Origin: Grimontia marina
Lineage (GTDB): Bacteria; Pseudomonadota; Gammaproteobacteria; Enterobacterales; Vibrionaceae
Assembly (NCBI RefSeq): GCF_900060185.1
Contig: NZ_FIZY01000005.1
Coordinates: 89,363-153,362 of the forward strand
Length of the DNA: 64,000 bases
Direction of reading: 5' to 3'
The notes below the pieces were generated by a model that saw only the letters and a program-made list of their open reading frames with translations, ran no database searches and was not told the origin of the DNA. Within the stretch, counting starts at the first letter, position 1. Each line of letters begins with the position of its first letter. Made by a program: the position numbers and the translations under genes. Of the stretch, positions 44,566-54,200 are shown one piece after another.

Positions 44566-45386
44566 TGTTCCGTTTTTTACTGGTTTTACTTTTTCTTCCA
44601 TCCTTCTCCTTTGCCGAACCGCTTCGCGTTATCAGCCTTTCTCCACATACCACAGAGCTCGCGTATGAAGCAGGGCTGGGAGATAACCTGATTGCTGTCA
44701 GTGCTCACAGCGATTACCCACCAGCAGCATTGGAACTTGAGCAGGTAGCCAACTATCGCGGGATCAATATTGAACGTGTCGTCACGCTTAAACCGGATTT
44801 GGTGCTGGCGTGGAAAGGCGGAAACCCAGATAAAGAGCTCGCCAAGCTCGAAAGGCTTGGCATTGAGGTGTTCTACTCAAATCCACACTCTCTTTACGAC
44901 GCTGCCGATAACATTGAAAAGCTGGGTGAGTGGTCAGAAAACCCGGCGTTAGCCAAAGCTCGCGCTGATGCCGTTCGTGAAGAACTGGCAAGCATTGAGG
45001 CAGAGCAAGCGGGAAAGTCCAAGGTGCCTTATTTTTATCAACTTAGTGAATCCCCTCTGCTGACAAACAACGGCAAACACTGGCCACAGCCCCTTTTCTC
45101 CCTTTGCGGTGGAGAGAACATATTTGCCGAAAGTACAGCGCCGTACCCACAAGTCAGTATGGAGCAGATTGTGGTCAGAAAGCCTTTGGCTGTGTTTCAT
45201 TCGAGCACCACGGAAAATCCCCTGGCTCACTGGCAAAAATGGCAGGACTTTATCCCTGCGGTAAAAAATAAGGCTATCTTTGCAATAACTGGAGATTGGC
45301 TAAACCGCCCAACCCCAAGAGCACTCAAGGCTGTCAGACAAATATGCCTCGCGATGGATAAGGTAAGAAGCGATCTCGATCACTAA
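44562..45386 (+). CDS. btuF: Periplasmic vitamin B12-binding protein BtuF
   Basis: BtuF captures B12 in the periplasm and delivers it to BtuCD. The 274-residue protein starts at the ATG at 44562 that overlaps the cbiB stop; a signal peptide (MMFRFLLVLLFLPSFSFA) follows directly, which excludes the much longer frame upstream. The class III binding-protein pattern is visible: RVISLSPHTTELAYEAGLGDNLIAVS (in parts), then KPDLVLAWKGG, then SLCGGENIF. BtuC and BtuD are not in the window. Confidence 0.93.
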   Translation: MMFRFLLVLLFLPSFSFAEPLRVISLSPHTTELAYEAGLGDNLIAVSAHSDYPPAALELEQVANYRGINIERVVTLKPDLVLAWKGGNPDKELAKLERLGIEVFYSNPHSLYDAADNIEKLGEWSENPALAKARADAVREELASIEAEQAGKSKVPYFYQLSESPLLTNNGKHWPQPLFSLCGGENIFAESTAPYPQVSMEQIVVRKPLAVFHSSTTENPLAHWQKWQDFIPAVKNKAIFAITGDWLNRPTPRALKAVRQICLAMDKVRSDLDH

Positions 45387-45572
45387 TTCAAAGCGTGGAT
45401 TACACTAGCTCTCTTGGCTGGATTGCCCAGAACCAAGTTTCACGTAAAATCGCGCGCGCTTAACCAATCCGTATTGCTGGGTATCAGTGTCACAATAAAA
45501 AAATAAGACCCAGAGTAATACCAGTAGTAGACGTCAGATTGGATGTTTGATTAAGGGATGAAATAGCGCTTT

Positions 45573-46184
45573 ATGCTTCTGTATATTTTAGACATGTTTG
45601 GTACGGCAGTCTTCGCCATATCAGGCGTATTACTTGCCAGTAAGTTAAGAATGGATCCCTTTGGGATGATCGTTCTGGCTATGGTCACCGCCATTGGCGG
45701 CGGCACCATTCGCGATATGATTTTGGGAGCCACCCCTGTTGGCTGGATAACCCAAACTGAATACCTTTGGGTTATTCTCATCACCTGCGTGCTTTCTATG
45801 TTACTGATCCGCCAGCCACGCCGTCTGCCTTGGTATTTACTCCCTGTTGCAGACGCCATCGGGCTTGCCGTTTTTGTCGCTATTGGCGTAGATAAGGCGC
45901 TAAGTTATGGTGCCTCGCCAATGGTAGCAGTCATCATGGGGGTGATCACCGGTTGTGGCGGCGGAATCATCCGCGATGTATTGGCCAGAGAAATTCCAAT
46001 GATTTTCCGAACTGAAGTTTATGCTACTGCCTGTATTGCAGGCGGGATGATTCATACTCTCGCACTCGCTGCCAATGCTGACGCCGAATATGCTTCAATT
46101 GCGGGAATGATCACCACACTGCTTATCAGGCTTGCCGCAATACGCTGGCACTTATCTCTACCTGTATTCGGTTCAGGAAAGTAA
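45573..46184 (+). CDS. yadS: TRIC-family cation channel protein YadS (UPF0126)
   Basis: A 203-residue inner-membrane protein with about seven hydrophobic segments and two copies of the family repeat: AISGVLLASKLRMDPFGMIVLAMVTAIGGGTIRD in the first half and GVITGCGGGIIRDVLAREIP in the second. The GGGxIRD motif in both halves is diagnostic of prokaryotic TRIC channels, which are thought to conduct K+. In E. coli the order is mtn-btuF-yadS-erpA-hemL; here erpA and hemL come about 9.5 kb later. Confidence 0.92.
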   Translation: MLLYILDMFGTAVFAISGVLLASKLRMDPFGMIVLAMVTAIGGGTIRDMILGATPVGWITQTEYLWVILITCVLSMLLIRQPRRLPWYLLPVADAIGLAVFVAIGVDKALSYGASPMVAVIMGVITGCGGGIIRDVLAREIPMIFRTEVYATACIAGGMIHTLALAANADAEYASIAGMITTLLIRLAAIRWHLSLPVFGSGK

Positions 46185-46204
46185 ACGCAGTTTCAATCAT
46201 TTAG

Positions 46205-46230
46205 AACGCGCCTCTTGGGCGCGTTTTTTG
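46205..46230 (+). terminator. Terminator after yadS
   Basis: AACGCGCC (46205-46212) pairs with GGCGCGTT (46218-46225), followed by a T run. Confidence 0.9.
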
Positions 46231-46243
46231 TTCTGATTCAGTA

Positions 46244-46292
46244 ATACCAATCGTAGTCAATATCTGCTCATCCTAGCTACTGTGATTGGTAT
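46244..46292. repeat. Short palindromic repeat (ATACCAATC...GATTGGTAT)
   Basis: ATACCAATC (46244-46252) and GATTGGTAT (46284-46292) are exact inverted repeats 31 bases apart, with further partial pairing (GTAG with CTAC) inside. Short elements with TAATACCAATC ends are, from memory, common dispersed repeats in Vibrionaceae and relatives. A degenerate copy (AGTAATACCAGTAGTAGAC) lies near 45516, on the other side of yadS. Confidence 0.55.
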
Positions 46293-46368
46293 GACATCCT
46301 TCTCTCATTCTGTTTCATCGTTTCCGCGCCACAGATCTCGATCTGGCGATCATCTCATCCATCCAAAC

Positions 46369-46439
46369 CATTAAATAAACTTTTTACTTTATTTAATGGA
46401 AATCAGATCTATTATGTAAACATATAGCTTTACTTAATG
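46369..46439. promoter_or_regulatory. Operator-like dyad upstream of the VOC operon
   Basis: CATTAAATAAA (46369-46379) and TTTATTTAATG (46388-46398) are perfect 11-base inverted repeats with an 8-base spacer. A third copy, TTTACTTAATG (46429-46439), differs at one base and overlaps the spot just before the ribosome binding site. The pattern suggests a dimeric repressor or activator. No regulator gene is adjacent. Confidence 0.6.
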
Positions 46440-46453
46440 ACAAGGAGCATCCC

Positions 46454-46870
46454 ATGAGCAGCTATGTCGAACACGCCAATATCACAGTTACCAATCTCGA
46501 TAACGCTATCCAGTTTTTGCAGACAGCCATGCCGGAGTTCTCCATTCGTGGCTCAGGCCAGAATGATGATTACGGCTGGTGTCATCTGGGTACTGACACC
46601 TCTTACATCGCCCTTCAGGAAGTGGTCATCGACAAGGCTGTCGAACGAGTCCCTTACCGTCAACTTGGCGTCAATCACATTGGCTTTGTGGTGGAAGATG
46701 CGGAAGGTACGGCGGAACGTCTGCGTGAAGCGGGCTATCAAGAGGCCTCTTTTGATAAGAGCCATCCAGCCCGCAAACGTGCATATTTTTTCGATAGCGA
46801 TGGTATGGAATGGGAATTCATCGAATACCTGACCGATTCCATCGAAAGCCGTAACGATTACCTGCTTTAA
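46454..46870 (+). CDS. VOC-family protein (glyoxalase/bleomycin-resistance fold)
   Basis: A 138-residue protein of the vicinal oxygen chelate superfamily. Two beta-alpha-beta-beta-beta units are apparent, one starting EHANITVTNLDNAIQFL and one starting LGVNHIGFVVEDAEGTAERL; likely metal ligands are H8 (EHANITV), the His in VNHIGF and the Glu in MEWEFIEY. These enzymes include glyoxalases, ring-cleavage dioxygenases and epimerases, and the substrate cannot be told. AAGGAGC precedes the start. It is the first gene of a three-gene unit with the 46906 and 47877 genes. Confidence 0.88.
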   Translation: MSSYVEHANITVTNLDNAIQFLQTAMPEFSIRGSGQNDDYGWCHLGTDTSYIALQEVVIDKAVERVPYRQLGVNHIGFVVEDAEGTAERLREAGYQEASFDKSHPARKRAYFFDSDGMEWEFIEYLTDSIESRNDYLL

Positions 46871-46905
46871 GAACGAAGAAAGAATAAAAATAGAGAGAAG
46901 CAGTC

Positions 46906-47880
46906 ATGTTTAAACCAATAACGTCAGAAGCACTGTCACTCATCAGGCAGGGACATCGATATTCTCCAGTCTTTGGGCCAAGGCTTTCCAACCACTTACC
47001 CATGGCGCTGATTGCCATGTCCCGGCTAGGGGCCTCATCTGCTGAATTACATAACGAGTTCCAACGGGCAGCCCTTCACCTGGAAGCAGAGCAAGTTCCT
47101 GTTGCCCCTAAAGTATTAAAGCTTGGGGAGAAAACACACAATGCGGATTTTGTGCTCGATTTCAGCAAGGAGCTGGAAGCCAAAGGCATTGATGCGACAT
47201 TGAAGGAGGCTTTGCCAACCTTACTACCCGGTATCGCGGCAGGTTCTTTCCACGCTTTAATTCGCCTCGCCTATGCGGTGGAAAGTGAGGATTTCACTGA
47301 AATCAGTCACGCGCTCGCCTACTGGTCTTCCGGATTTACGCCACTAGGGGACCTGCAATATGCCACAGATAAAGACGCCGTTTCCCATCTCAATGAGGCT
47401 CTTGGGGTAATGCGAGATCACACATATCGAGAAGGGATCATCATCGATCATGTCGAAGAATTACGGGAACTTGCTAAGTACCACGCTGTTTCCACACAGC
47501 CTGCCTCGTTGACTAAGGAGTCCGTTGCCATTGTGGTGCTTTCGCAATATGCCGCCAGCAATGATTTCACCTTGCTCCATGGCGTAACCGGCTTTCAGGC
47601 ATTGCTATCACTCGCCCCGTTTATCGACAATTTTGACTTTGCTCTGGATTGCTTCTGGCAAGCGTATGTCGGCGCAGCATGCACTGCGGAATACCGTGAG
47701 CCTGTCGCTCCTGAACGCAGAAATATCCAAACTGATTGGGAACTTTGGTTTAAACAGGCACTGACAACACAAGACGACCATACCATCAAACTTATCTACA
47801 GCTGCGCCCGGATCTATAACGAATTACAACTGGACGAAGCGCTATTCGCAATCAACGTCAGGCTAGAGGTATCTTTATGA
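46906..47880 (+). CDS. Questin-oxidase-like protein (DUF4243 family)
   Basis: A 324-residue soluble protein that I assign to the questin oxidase family. Supporting stretches are GSFHALIRLAYAVESED near residues 120-136 and FTLLHGVTGFQALLSLAPF near 222-240; HSL/HA and HG motifs of this kind are conserved in the family. Fungal members open the ring of anthraquinones such as questin by a Baeyer-Villiger reaction. Bacterial members are not characterised to my knowledge. The last four bases overlap the flavodoxin gene (ATGA). No signal peptide or membrane segment is visible. Confidence 0.72.
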   Translation: MFKPITSEALSLIRQGHRYSPVFGPRLSNHLPMALIAMSRLGASSAELHNEFQRAALHLEAEQVPVAPKVLKLGEKTHNADFVLDFSKELEAKGIDATLKEALPTLLPGIAAGSFHALIRLAYAVESEDFTEISHALAYWSSGFTPLGDLQYATDKDAVSHLNEALGVMRDHTYREGIIIDHVEELRELAKYHAVSTQPASLTKESVAIVVLSQYAASNDFTLLHGVTGFQALLSLAPFIDNFDFALDCFWQAYVGAACTAEYREPVAPERRNIQTDWELWFKQALTTQDDHTIKLIYSCARIYNELQLDEALFAINVRLEVSL

Positions 47881-48428
47881 AAAAAATCGCCATTGTTTAT
47901 TTCTCACAAACTGGCACTACAGACGCGCTCGCCAAAGCCGTGGCGTGCGGCGCCGAAACGCAAGGTGCACAGGTGTTTGCTTACCGCATATTAGGTTCAG
48001 ATATCGTTGAGGGGCGCTTCAAAAACGATGGGCTATTCGAAGAGCTCAGTGACATGGATGCCATCATCTTCGGCTCCCCAACTTACATGGGTGGCCCTGC
48101 AGCTCAGTTCAAAGCCTTTGCTGATGCGAGCAGTGAAAGTTGGTCCAAACAGCGTTGGAGAAACAAGCTGGCAGCAGGCTTTACTATTGGCGGCAGCCCC
48201 TGTGGCGAAGTACAAAGCACAGTGGAATACTTCAACATACTGGCGTCCCAACACAGCATGCTTTGGGTAGGCATTGACGCGCCGGAAGGATTGCTTGGAA
48301 AAGATTTTAACCGCCTCAATGCTTCTCTTGGCGTGGTTGCACTGGCAGATACAGAGAGTGGTCTTCATCCGGTGGATGCAAAAACTGCGGTGCGACTGGG
48401 TGAGCGGGTTGCGGAGCTGATTCGATAG
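47877..48428 (+). CDS. WrbA-like flavodoxin-family protein (probable quinone reductase)
   Basis: A 183-residue flavodoxin-fold protein. The FMN phosphate loop is YFSQTGTTDALAKA near residues 8-21, and GSPTYMGGPAAQFKAF near 66-81 is the WrbA-type flavin loop. A later GFTIGGSPCGEVQSTVEYFNILASQH (in parts) matches the NAD(P)H:quinone oxidoreductase family. Two-electron reduction of quinones to hydroquinones is the usual role. It overlaps the questin-oxidase-like gene by 4 bases, so coupled production is expected. It lacks the typical WrbA C-terminus, so I give no gene name. Confidence 0.85.
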   Translation: MKKIAIVYFSQTGTTDALAKAVACGAETQGAQVFAYRILGSDIVEGRFKNDGLFEELSDMDAIIFGSPTYMGGPAAQFKAFADASSESWSKQRWRNKLAAGFTIGGSPCGEVQSTVEYFNILASQHSMLWVGIDAPEGLLGKDFNRLNASLGVVALADTESGLHPVDAKTAVRLGERVAELIR

Positions 48429-48446
48429 CTGCTATCTAAAGTTAGT

Positions 48447-48472
48447 AAAAAGGCGCCGTTCGGCGCCTTTTT
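48447..48472. terminator. Bidirectional terminator between the flavodoxin gene and tyrS
   Basis: AAAAAGGCGCCG (48447-48458) pairs with CGGCGCCTTTTT (48461-48472), loop TT. Convergent genes share it. Confidence 0.92.
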
Positions 48473-48477
48473 CGTGA

Positions 48478-49665
48478 TTATGCCAGCGTGATACGGGCAA
48501 ATTTGCGTTTACCGACCTGATAAACGGCAGTGCCGGCTGCTGGTACCAGCTTGATATCGTCCAACTTCTCACCGTCGATTTTCACCGCGCCTTGGCGGAT
48601 CATGCGCATTGCGTCTGAGGTTGAACCTACCAGTGCTGCATCTTTCAGCAGGTTAGTGATAGCCACACCTTGCTCAAAAGAAAACTCTGGCATTTCGTCA
48701 GGCATCGCGCCTTTCTGGAAACGGTTGATGAACTCTGCTTCTGCCGCTTCTGCATCCGCTTCAGAGTGGAAGCGAGCGATGATTTCTTTTGCCAGCAGGA
48801 TCTTCACATCACGTGGGTTGCGGCCGTTAGCAATTTCTTCTTTAAGGCCCGCAATCTCTTCCAGTGGACGGAAAGATAGCAGTTCGTAGTAGTTCCACAT
48901 CAGATCGTCAGAGATAGACATGATTTTACCGAACATCTCGGTCGGTACATCGCTGATACCAATGTAGTTGTTCGCTGACTTCGACATTTTCTTCACGCCG
49001 TCCAGACCCACCAGCAGTGGCATGGTGATCACGACTTGCTGTGATTGGCCGTTTTGCTTTTGCAGCTCCCGACCCATCAGCAGGTTGAATTTCTGGTCAG
49101 TACCACCAAGCTCAACATCAGCTTCCAGCGCTACTGAGTCATAACCTTGCAGGAGCGGATAAATGAACTCGTGGATCGCGATTGGCTGGTTGTTGCTGTA
49201 ACGCTTTTTGAAATCGTCACGCTCAAGCATACGTGCAACGGTAGAACTCGCAGCAAGACGGATCATGCCATCCGTGCCCAGCTCACTCAGCCAGCTTGAG
49301 TTGAACTCAATGCGGGTTTTCTCTGGATCCAGAATTTTGAAGATCTGCTCTTTGTAAGTCTCAGCATTGCTCAGAACCTGCTCACGCGTCAGCGGAGGAC
49401 GCGTTGCGTTCTTGCCGCTTGGGTCACCCACCATCGCGGTATAGTCACCGATCAGGAAGATAACTTCATGGCCCAGCTCCTGGAAGGCACGCAGTTTATT
49501 CATGATCACTGTGTGACCAAGGTGAATATCCGGTGCAGTTGGATCCGCGCCCAACTTGATACGAAGAGGACGGTTCTCTTTCAGTTTTGCAATGAGTTCC
49601 GCTTCGGGAATCAACTCCTCAACACCACGCTTAATTTCAGCTAGCGCGGCTTCAATGCTCGCCAT
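48478..49665 (-). CDS. tyrS: Tyrosine--tRNA ligase
   Basis: This class I synthetase charges tRNA(Tyr). The 395-residue protein has the HIGH-type motif HLGH at residues 48-51, the tyrosine pocket region ([21 protein letters not shown], in parts), KKMSKS near residue 230, and a C-terminal S4 RNA-binding domain ending [12 protein letters not shown]. It has a good ribosome binding site (GGGAGCG). It is monocistronic and divergent from the M23 peptidase gene. Confidence 0.96.
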   Translation of the reverse strand: MASIEAALAEIKRGVEELIPEAELIAKLKENRPLRIKLGADPTAPDIHLGHTVIMNKLRAFQELGHEVIFLIGDYTAMVGDPSGKNATRPPLTREQVLSNAETYKEQIFKILDPEKTRIEFNSSWLSELGTDGMIRLAASSTVARMLERDDFKKRYSNNQPIAIHEFIYPLLQGYDSVALEADVELGGTDQKFNLLMGRELQKQNGQSQQVVITMPLLVGLDGVKKMSKSANNYIGISDVPTEMFGKIMSISDDLMWNYYELLSFRPLEEIAGLKEEIANGRNPRDVKILLAKEIIARFHSEADAEAAEAEFINRFQKGAMPDEMPEFSFEQGVAITNLLKDAALVGSTSDAMRMIRQGAVKIDGEKLDDIKLVPAAGTAVYQVGKRKFARITLA

Positions 49666-49843
49666 ATTTTATCGCTCCCACAGAATCGGCATTTTTTCGT
49701 AAGCCGACATACTACTTGAATAGCAGTGGTTTTTGAAACCAGTTAGACTTAACACACGCGAAAAGGAATGCTTACGCCAATCAGTTTTTACGAGAAAGTT
49801 GGCACATCCCAATTAAATTCATTTTCTTAACGACTGTTTTTTA

Positions 49844-51163
49844 ATGCCTGTTAAACATATTGCTGCGCTACCTCGACTACACCAAGTCTCAATCATGGCT
49901 CTCAGCGCCCTCGTGGTTCTGCTGATTTTGCTCCCCACTGAAACGCCAGCTTCTCATCCGGATGCCAAATTCGAAGTCGGTAAGCTTTACTCAATTCCCC
50001 TTGATACGGTTTCCTTGCTTCCACCTGAAAATGAGCAACAGCCCGTGCAGGCTTATGCGCCGCTCGAGTGGCACAAGTTCAAGGTGAAAGCCGGCGACAG
50101 TCTGGCGGTTATTTTTGACCGCGTAGGCATAAGCCCCACCACCCTTTATCGTCTGATCAATAGTGATAAAGGCACCAAATCTCTGGCTTCACTGAAAGTG
50201 GGTGATGAAATTCACCTTGGCTTTGACGAAAAAGGTTTATTTACCCAACTCGTGCAGCCGAAAAATGCCAATGAAAAACTGGTCGTCACCCGCATTGGTG
50301 ATGAGTTCTTCTCCAAAACAGAGTCCAAGCAAATTGATACTCAGGTGAACTTTGCCTCGGCCACCATCAACTCTAGCTTCTGGAACGCAGGTGTCAGCGC
50401 AGGGCTCAACGCCAATCAAATCATGGAGCTGGCGGGGATTTTTGGCTGGGACATCGACTTTGCCCTGGATATTCGTCAAGGCGACAAGTTTTCGGTGCTG
50501 TTTGAAGAGCAGTTGGTGGAAGGTGAAATAATTGGTCGAGGTAATATTCTTGCCGCGACATTTACCAACCAGGGCGAAACCTTTACTGCCATCCGCTCAG
50601 AGTCAGGTAAATATTACGATGACAAAGGCCGCGCGATGAGAAAAGCCTTCCTTCGCTCGCCAGTCAACTTCCGTTATGTCAGTTCAAACTTCAATCCCCG
50701 TCGTTTGCACCCAGTGACAGGCCAGGTGAAAGCGCACCGAGGAACGGACTATGTTGCGCCTGTTGGTACACCGATCTGGTCTGCTGGTGACGGTGTCGTA
50801 ATGAAATCGGCCTACAACAAGTTCAACGGTCATTATGTTTTCATTCGTCATAGCTCAACCTACATCACCAAGTACCTTCATCTCACCAAGCGTAAAGTGA
50901 AAACGGGTCAGCGTGTCAAACAGGGACAAACCATAGGTACTCTCGGTGGTACAGGTCGCGTGACAGGCCCTCACCTACACTATGAGTTTCTCGTTAACGG
51001 CGTACATAAGAACCCTCGTACCGTGAAATTGCCACAAGCTCAATCTCTTTCAGGTAAGGAGAAAACAGCCTTTATTGAGCTGGCGAAAGACCGCATGGCG
51101 CAGCTAAACAAGTTAGAACAACTGTTAGCCTCCATCGGAACTCTAGAGCGGGTTTATTCCTAG
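49844..51163 (+). CDS. M23 murein endopeptidase, MepM/OapA-like
   Basis: A 439-residue protein anchored by one N-terminal membrane segment (about 17-32). An OapA/LysM-like domain (about 72-130, FKVKAGDSLAVIFDRVGI) is followed by a second conserved domain and the LytM/M23 catalytic domain (about 270-390) with HRGTDY and HLHYE supplying the zinc ligands H, D and H. Such enzymes cut peptide cross-links in peptidoglycan and are needed for cell growth. Length and order match E. coli MepM (440). The family paralogue (for example a Shy protein of V. cholerae) cannot be decided. Confidence 0.9.
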   Translation: MPVKHIAALPRLHQVSIMALSALVVLLILLPTETPASHPDAKFEVGKLYSIPLDTVSLLPPENEQQPVQAYAPLEWHKFKVKAGDSLAVIFDRVGISPTTLYRLINSDKGTKSLASLKVGDEIHLGFDEKGLFTQLVQPKNANEKLVVTRIGDEFFSKTESKQIDTQVNFASATINSSFWNAGVSAGLNANQIMELAGIFGWDIDFALDIRQGDKFSVLFEEQLVEGEIIGRGNILAATFTNQGETFTAIRSESGKYYDDKGRAMRKAFLRSPVNFRYVSSNFNPRRLHPVTGQVKAHRGTDYVAPVGTPIWSAGDGVVMKSAYNKFNGHYVFIRHSSTYITKYLHLTKRKVKTGQRVKQGQTIGTLGGTGRVTGPHLHYEFLVNGVHKNPRTVKLPQAQSLSGKEKTAFIELAKDRMAQLNKLEQLLASIGTLERVYS

Positions 51164-51193
51164 CGGTTTGATTGTAGTGGTTTAATAGAAAAG

Positions 51194-51221
51194 AAAAAGC
51201 AGCGCTTATGCGCTGCTTTTT
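51194..51221. terminator. Bidirectional terminator between the M23 and RND genes
   Basis: AAAAAGCAGCGC (51194-51205) pairs with GCGCTGCTTTTT (51210-51221), loop TTAT. It serves the convergent M23 gene and the RND operon. Confidence 0.92.
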
Positions 51222-51240
51222 TGTACGTCGGAATTCCGCC

Positions 51241-54200
51241 TCAAAGCTGAGGCTCAGCTTCCCGTTGTGGCTTTGGGAGTGTAGATTCCTTCTCTCCGGT
51301 TCGCCAAATCGTATTGGTTTCTTTGTTCGCCCCTTTTGGCTCACGAGCCAGCATCAGAAGACACGGGGTAAGCACCAACGTAAGCACTGTAGAGAATGCC
51401 AACCCACCAGCTACTGCAGTGGCAAGTTGTGACCACCACTGAGTACTCGGTGCACCAAACTCAATGCCTCGGTTCACCAAATCAACGTTCATTTCCAGCA
51501 CCATTGGCAGCAGACCCAAAATCGTCGTTACTGTGGTTAACATTACCGGACGTAAACGCTGGGCACCGGTGCGCAAGATCGCATCGACTTTATCAAGGCC
51601 TTGGCGACGCAGCACGTTATAGGTATCAATCAGTACGATGTTGTTGTTCACCACGATACCCGCAAGCGTAATCACCCCAACACCAGACATGATGACCCCA
51701 AACGGACGTTGGAACACCAGAAGGCCAAGGAATACACCCACTGTCGAGAACAAGACTGCACTCAAAATCAGGAACGCCTGATAGAAGCTGTTGAATTGGG
51801 TAATGAGGATCAAAGCCATTGCCGCTAATGCTGCCAAAAAGGCTGTCATCAGGAAGGCTGAACTTTCATCCTGCTCTTCATTTTGTCCACGCAGTGTGAC
51901 TTTGACTTCTGGAGATAGCCCCAAACGTTCGATATGCTCGTTCAATCCGGGCAACGCCAAGCTGAGGTTATATCCTTCCGTCATGTCGGCCATGACTTTC
52001 ACCACACGCTTGCCATCAACTCGGTCGATATTACCTTGCTTCGGCTCTGGCTTGATTTGGGCAAAGTTGGTGATAGGCACCAACCCATAAGGCGTCATCA
52101 CCCGAAGTTCATCAAAGCGTCCAATATCCCGCTTCTCTTCCGGATAACGCACCAGAATATCCACTTCTTCACTGGCATCATCTGGCAAGTAATCACCAAT
52201 CTTGAGGCCATTGGTGACGAACTGTACCGTGTTACCTACCAGCAGGGCGTCTGCACCAAAGCGGGCAGCATCTTCACGGTTGATATCAATCGACCAGTCA
52301 ATGCCCGGTTTGGTCAAGGTGTCGCTGTAGTTGGTAAATGCAGGGTCCTGTTCAAGCAGACTGCGAATTTGCTTGGCAGCAGGCGCGATCAGCGCAGGGT
52401 TTGCCGCACTGACCTCAATCGACAAATCGTGATCACTCGGCGGGCCAGCGTCAGGTTTTTTGAACTCGAGTTCCAAACCCGACAAATCCGCCGTTTTCTC
52501 GCGAAGCTCTTCGATGATCTCTTTTACTTTACGACGCTCTTGCCAATCAACAGGCTTCATCTGTATAACGCCAATTTCATCCTGACCACCGGTTTTGGTG
52601 TAAACGGATTCAATCTCATCCATGCCCATGACACGCTCTTCAACTTCGGCCATCAAGGCGTCTTTCTCGAAGATAGAAAGATCACCGTGCGAGCGCACTT
52701 TGATGTTGAAGAATGCCGGATCGACGTCAGGGAAAAATTCTGAGCCAAGGCCTGATTTCCCATAAGCGAAGAACACACCACCTGCCACGATCAAAGCCGC
52801 AATCAAAATTTTAATCGGGTGCTTAATCGCAATAGAAAGTGTTTTTATATAAGCACGCGTGATACCGCGGGCTTGGGAGAAATCACCTTGCTCAAGCGCA
52901 TGGGTTCGGGCCTGTTGCTCTGATGTCAGAGGAAGCGGCTTGCCCACCATGCTGCCCAGCACTGGCACAAACAACAGTGCCATCGCCAAAGAAGCAGCGA
53001 GTGTTGCTATCAGGGTTAATGGCATATAGCCCATGAACTCACCGGTGATACCCGGCCAGAACAGAAGCGGAGCAAAGGCCGCCAGAGTGGTGGCTGTTGA
53101 CGCGATAATCGGCCATGCCATGCGGTGTGCAGCCTCCCGGAAGGCCATTTTACGGCCCACACCTTCACGCATCCGGCGATCGGCATATTCCGTTACCACA
53201 ATCGCCCCATCTACCAGCAAGCCAACCGCCATGATGAGAGAAAACAGCACAACGATATTGACCGTCAATCCGGCCAATGACAGCACCACTAGACCCGTTA
53301 AGAAGGAGCCAGGAATGGAAACGCCCACCAGTAGCGCAGTACGCGCCCCCAGAATGGCGATAATGACAATCACCACCAGCAAAATAGCGGAGAGGATGTT
53401 GTTTTGAAGATCCGTCAGCATCGAACGCACATCTTCAGAGCCGTCCCAAGTGTATTTCACTTGAAGAGCTCCCGGCCAAAGCGGTGATTTCTGCGCTTCA
53501 TTCATCACCGCCTTGGCTAGCTCGACGGTCTCGATGATGTTCTCGCCAGCGCGCTTTTTGACATCCAGCACGACCGCTGGCTTACCATCCAGACGGGCAA
53601 AGCTTTCAGGATCTTTGAACGCGCGGCGAACGGTTGCAACATCGCCCACTGTGACTACCTGATTACCTTCGATCTTAATTGGCAGGGTTAATACGTCCTG
53701 CACTGTCTCGAAAACCGAAGGGACTTTGACAGAAAAGCGACCATAGCCGGTATCAACATAACCTGCCGCAACTACACGGTTGTTTCGGGATACCAGATTA
53801 AATATGTCCTGCTGATCCAGCCCATAGCTTTCCAACAACAGCGGTTCGACGATAATTTCCACCACATCATCACGGTCACCGGCAATATCCACTTCGAGGA
53901 TTTGCTTAAAGCCTTCCAGTTCTTCCTGAAGTTCACGGGCAATTTTTACAATTGCGCGCTCAGAAACATCACCATAAAGTGCTATGGAGAGCACGGGCTG
54001 CATATTGGCAAAAGTGACTTCGTTGACCGTTGGCTCATCACTGTCGTCCGGCAAGCGCGGCTTCACCAGATCTACCGCTTCACGCACGTCCGCCATGGCT
54101 TCATTGAGATCAACACCGACGTTAAACTCAAGCGTCACAGACGCGTGGCCTTCCGTCGCCGTTGCCGTCATCTCCTTGATGCCTTCAATCGAGCGAAGTT

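Noticed and set aside
51934..52743. 269-codon frame on the plus strand inside the RND permease gene
   Set aside because: Antisense shadow of a well-conserved transporter gene, without start signals.
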